Below, piece by piece: positions 61,000 through 64,000 of a stretch of 64,000 bases of DNA. Position 1 is the stretch's first letter. Every line of letters starts with the position of its first letter. The stretch is from Nostoc sp. UHCC 0302 (GTDB lineage Bacteria; Cyanobacteriota; Cyanobacteriia; Cyanobacteriales; Nostocaceae): the NCBI RefSeq assembly GCF_038096175.1, contig NZ_CP151099.1:8038001-8102000 (forward strand). The letters are read 5' to 3'. The position numbers were made by a program, and so were the translations under genes. The notes under the pieces were generated by a model. That model was not told where the DNA came from. It saw only the letters and a program-made list of their open reading frames with translations, and did no database searches.

Positions 61000-62514
61000 T
61001 TGAATAATAATTCTTGTTTTGCAGCTAATTTATTGAAAATGCTCAATCAAAACCAAATACCTTTATTAGATGCTTTAAAGCTCTGTGCTACACGCCCTCA
61101 CACTGCTTTTTACACCCCAGGACATAAACGGGGTGAGGGAATTTCTCAAACCTTGGCTGATTTTTTTGGGAAGGCTGTGTTTGGTGCTGATTTAACCGAG
61201 TTAGCAAATTTAGATAATCTATTTGCGCCCCAAGGCGTTATTCAACAAGCGCAACAATTAGCGGCTGAGGCTTTTGGCGCTTCCAAAACATGGTTTCTTG
61301 TTAATGGTTCTACTTGTGGAGTCGAAGCAGCAATTCTCGCTACTTGTGGCACAGGTGATAAAATCATTCTGCCTCGGAATGTGCATTCCTCTGCGATCGC
61401 TGGGTTAATTCTCTCCGGTGCTATGCCAATTTTTGTAAATCCTGAATATGACCCAGTTTTAGATATTGCTCACAGTATCACACCCAACGCTGTGCAATCT
61501 GCTCTGCAACAGCATCCTGATGCGAAAGCTGTGTTGGTAGTTTACCCAACATATTACGGGGTTTGTGGTGATTTGAGTGCGATCGCCCACATTACTCATC
61601 AATACAATATCCCTTTACTTGTAGATGAAGCACACGGCGCACACTTTGCTTTTCATCCCGAATTACCTACGCCAGCTTTAGCCGCAGGTGCAGATTTAAC
61701 TGTACAATCCATTCATAAGACACTTGGTGCAATGACACAAGCATCAATGCTGCACATCCAAGGTAATCGAATAGATAGCGATCGCATCAGTAAAGCTTTG
61801 CAACTTGTACAGTCTACCAGTCCTAGCTATTTACTTTTAGCTTCTCTAGATGCAGCGCGTCAGCAAATGTCAGTACATGGAAAACTACTGATGTCTCGGA
61901 CTTTGCAACTTGCAGAGTCCGCCAGAATGAGAGTTAGCCAAATTCCTGGATTATCAACGCCTCTGTTTGTTTCCAAAGAAAAGTCACTTGGCTTTGTCGC
62001 TTTAGATAAAACGCGGTTAACTGTTACCGTTGCTGGTTTAGGTTTAACTGGATTTGAGGCAGAAGAAATTCTAGATGAAAAATTAGGTGTTACCGCTGAA
62101 TTCGCATCAATGCAACATCTAACTTTTATTATTAGTTTAGGCAATAGCCATGCTGATATTGAGCAATTAGTGCAAGGTTTCACAACTCTTGCTCAAAAGT
62201 ATCGCCGAACCAATTTGGCTATAAAGAGCAATTTGCTGAGTTCTCTAGGCATACACAATCATACTTTATATCTATCGCCCAGAGAAGCTTTTTTTGCTGG
62301 AAGCGAAATATTACCTGTAGAACAGACAAGCGATCGCATCTGCGCTGAAATCGTCTGTCCCTACCCTCCAGGAATTCCTGTCTTAATGCCAGGAGAAGTA
62401 ATTACTCAAACAGCTTTAGAATATCTACGACAAATTCAGACAATGGGTGGATTTATCAGTGGTTGTACTGATGCTAGTTTTTGTACGTTAAAGGTAGTAA
62501 AAGAAAGATTATGA
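61000..62514 (+). CDS. Orn/Lys/Arg decarboxylase-family PLP enzyme
   Basis: A 504-residue fold-type I decarboxylase, the short form found in cyanobacteria and Firmicutes. HTAFYTPGHKRGEGISQTLA, VNGSTCGVEAAILATCGTGD and LVDEAHGAHFAFHPE (PLP Asp), with PLP Lys240 in VQSIHKTLGAMTQASML, are the family core; the C-terminal domain includes VCPYPPGIPVLMPGEVITQT. It probably makes agmatine, cadaverine or putrescine; which is not settled. The start is uncertain: TTG 61000 or ATG 61039 (MLNQNQIPLLDAL), the latter closer to the family N-terminus. Confidence 0.88.
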   Translation: MNNNSCFAANLLKMLNQNQIPLLDALKLCATRPHTAFYTPGHKRGEGISQTLADFFGKAVFGADLTELANLDNLFAPQGVIQQAQQLAAEAFGASKTWFLVNGSTCGVEAAILATCGTGDKIILPRNVHSSAIAGLILSGAMPIFVNPEYDPVLDIAHSITPNAVQSALQQHPDAKAVLVVYPTYYGVCGDLSAIAHITHQYNIPLLVDEAHGAHFAFHPELPTPALAAGADLTVQSIHKTLGAMTQASMLHIQGNRIDSDRISKALQLVQSTSPSYLLLASLDAARQQMSVHGKLLMSRTLQLAESARMRVSQIPGLSTPLFVSKEKSLGFVALDKTRLTVTVAGLGLTGFEAEEILDEKLGVTAEFASMQHLTFIISLGNSHADIEQLVQGFTTLAQKYRRTNLAIKSNLLSSLGIHNHTLYLSPREAFFAGSEILPVEQTSDRICAEIVCPYPPGIPVLMPGEVITQTALEYLRQIQTMGGFISGCTDASFCTLKVVKERL

Positions 62515-62646
62515 CAAAACTCATGGCTCAGACGCAAAAATTATAAATTTTGCAATGAAAGTATAAAAAAGTAATGTATAGTTTTAATTCAGAAATAGAA
62601 AATATTTTTGCATATCAATAATAGTAACTAAGTTGTTGCAAATAAT

Positions 62647-63144
62647 ATGAAATTCAAGTTTTTTATCTCTGCCATAGTTATAGCATCACTCACGACTGTC
62701 AGTGGGGGAGCATTTGCTCAGAACCCACCTGATGCGACAGTACCAATTAACTCACCAGAAGCTGAAAAAAACAACAACATTAGACAGTTGTTGAATATCA
62801 CTGGTGCAAGTAGTATTTCCCAACAAGTAACATATCAAGTTATAAATTCTTTGAAGGGACAATATCCTCAAGTTCCTCAAGAGTTTTGGGATAACCTTCA
62901 ATCAGAAATTAAGCCAGATGAGATTTTTAATCAAATAATTCCTATTTATAGCAGATACTATACCAACGAAGAGATTAAAGAGTTGATTGCATTTTATCAA
63001 ACGCCATTAGGTAAAAAAACAATTAATATTTTGCCGCAGCTAAGCCGCGAATCAGTAGAAGTTGGTATCAGATATGGACAAGAAGCTGGTCAAAGAGCTT
63101 TATCCAGATTGGAAAAAGAAGGATACATTCCCAATAGTAAATAA
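62647..63144 (+). CDS. DUF2059 exported protein
   Basis: A 165-residue protein with a signal peptide (MKFKFFISAIVIASLTTVSG, cut near AFAQ). The DUF2059 region contains IRQLLNITGASSISQQVTYQ and YYTNEEIKELIAFYQTPLGK, typical of this periplasmic family of unknown function. ATAATATG context; nothing else near. Stands alone. Confidence 0.9.
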   Translation: MKFKFFISAIVIASLTTVSGGAFAQNPPDATVPINSPEAEKNNNIRQLLNITGASSISQQVTYQVINSLKGQYPQVPQEFWDNLQSEIKPDEIFNQIIPIYSRYYTNEEIKELIAFYQTPLGKKTINILPQLSRESVEVGIRYGQEAGQRALSRLEKEGYIPNSK

Positions 63145-63410
63145 ATTTAATATTGCACTATTTTTGAACTCTAAACAACTTGTTTTTTGAGTTGGAAATA
63201 CTTTATGTATCAATACGGTTCAGTTAAGGGCTACTCGTACAAAAGTTTGGGTTTTCGAGACGCGATAAATCGCCGTCTCTATGAGTGTTTTGGTCTTACA
63301 GCAGATTTCAAGTTGGTGCAGTGCATAAACTAGCTCTCAAAGCTAGCTAGAAAGATTGTTTTACTTCTGAATTCTGCTGTATGTGAGATTTTTGAGTGAT
63401 AAACGAGAAC

Positions 63411-63437
63411 CCCGGTATCTCGCAGATACCGGGATTT
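63411..63437. terminator. Hairpin between converging DUF2059 and dus genes
   Basis: CCCGGTATCT (63411-63420) and AGATACCGGG (63424-63433), a perfect 10-bp stem with a CGC loop, then ATTTT on the plus strand. It probably ends the plus-strand transcript; it lies 266 bp after the DUF2059 stop. Confidence 0.5.
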
Positions 63438-63464
63438 TAAGATTTTCAATTCTTACAATTGGTA

Positions 63465-64000
63465 TTACACCAAGGCGAAATCAGATTCTGATTCCACTTC
63501 AGGTTCATAACCATTGGCTAATTGTTCTATTGCTTGTTCAATTAGCTTCAAACCCTGATCAACCTTTTCAACCAAACTTAACTTTCCGCGTAAGTCAGCA
63601 GCGCCAACGAAACCTTTAGCATACCAAGTCATATGCTTACGAGCTTGACGTACACCGCGATCGCCTTTATATTCCCATAAAGCTTGTAAATGTTCTTTAG
63701 CACATTCCAGCCGCTGAATTGGGGTTGGTGGTGGTAATAGTTCTCCAGTTTTGAGAAAGTGATCGATTTCTCCCACCAAAAACGGATAACCCAAAGTTCC
63801 ACGAGAACACATTACACCATCAGCACCAGTTTGCTCTAAGCATTTCACCGCCGCTTCCACAGAGAAAATATCCCCATTACCAATCACTGGAATAGATAGC
63901 ACTTCTTTGACACGTGCAATCCATTCCCAGCGGGCATTGCCATTGTACCCTTGAGCGCGAGTGCGTCCATGCACAGTGATCATTTTTGCCCCTGCATCTT
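63465..64000 (-). CDS. dus: tRNA-dihydrouridine synthase, C-terminal part (runs off window)
   Basis: The minus-strand frame is open to base 64000, reading ...DAGAKMITVHGRTRAQGYNG, so the N-terminal half is outside the window and Met at 63983 is internal. ITVHGRTRAQGY (with the RNA/flavin-site residues), PVIGNGDIFSVEAA, GADGVMCSRGTLGYPFL (FMN phosphate site) fit the Dus family, closest to DusB. It reduces uridine to dihydrouridine in the tRNA D-loop. The TAA stop lies in TAATACCAATT. Confidence 0.92.
   Translation of the reverse strand, partial: DAGAKMITVHGRTRAQGYNGNARWEWIARVKEVLSIPVIGNGDIFSVEAAVKCLEQTGADGVMCSRGTLGYPFLVGEIDHFLKTGELLPPPTPIQRLECAKEHLQALWEYKGDRGVRQARKHMTWYAKGFVGAADLRGKLSLVEKVDQGLKLIEQAIEQLANGYEPEVESESDFALV

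Overview
This window comes from a filamentous, probably heterocyst-forming cyanobacterium (Nostocales). The evidence is the photosystem II pair psbH/psbN, the Ycf51 and DUF3143 proteins, a glycine-rich RRM protein, many HIP1 sites (GCGATCGC), and heptameric tandem repeats (STRRs) between genes. I see no prophage, CRISPR array, rRNA, tRNA or intact insertion sequence. Most of the window is chromosomal core with small accessory patches.

Layout. 1-1.6 kb: the end of a TPR protein, a decayed TPR fragment and an Uma2-type nuclease. 1.6-7.0 kb: a drug-efflux operon on the minus strand (MarR repressor, HlyD adaptor, two MFS transporters), with three copies of a putative MarR operator. 7.2-12.8 kb: a GT39 glycosyltransferase, a methyltransferase, a lipoprotein, hypothetical proteins and an RNA-binding protein with a sequestered ribosome binding site. 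13.2-18.5 kb: housekeeping genes (CysQ-like phosphatase, PfkB kinase, rsmI, rpsU, pth, tatA, psbH, and psbN, a 43-residue gene). 18.7-29.5 kb: GH38 alpha-mannosidase, a conserved hypothetical, a chaperone cluster (DnaK, DnaJ-type protein, membrane J-protein, DUF3143) and an M28 peptidase. 29.5-39.2 kb: gene-poor DNA with a bestrophin pseudogene, a VOC protein, a SIMPL protein, a ComFB protein, an FAD oxidoreductase, a YaaW-like protein, an O-antigen ligase, an N-formylglutamate amidohydrolase, and three places that look like unannotated small RNA genes. 39.2-42.1 kb: a Coq4-like protein overlapping a membrane histidine kinase, then Ycf51. 42.6-49.4 kb: an alcohol dehydrogenase, an aminotransferase, an arsenic-resistance operon (arsR, acr3, arsC, arsH, a decayed second arsC) and an acyltransferase. 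49.5-57.9 kb: RppA-like regulator, hisG, a methyltransferase, and an overlapping signalling operon (GAF/PAS kinase, Rcp1-like regulator, hybrid kinase). 58.3-64 kb: ychF, a proline-rich small protein, a PEP-CTERM protein, a PLP decarboxylase, a DUF2059 protein and a tRNA-dihydrouridine synthase that runs off the window.

Genes that act together: MarR with the efflux genes; ArsR, Acr3, ArsC and ArsH in arsenate reduction and arsenite export; DnaK with its J-proteins; and the kinase, response regulator and hybrid kinase of 52.5-57.9 kb, which probably form a phosphorelay.

The most notable signals outside ordinary genes are: (1) two tandem 110-nt units, each ending in an intrinsic terminator (31331-31558); (2) a multi-hairpin orphan RNA candidate (38160-38284); (3) intergenic-type repeats that have entered four protein genes in frame; (4) a divergent gene pair whose whole intergenic region is heptamer repeat; (5) three minus-strand genes whose stop codon lies in the same repeat terminus; (6) a Coq4-motif protein coupled to a sensor kinase. 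No computation or database search was run; family calls rest on motif recognition.
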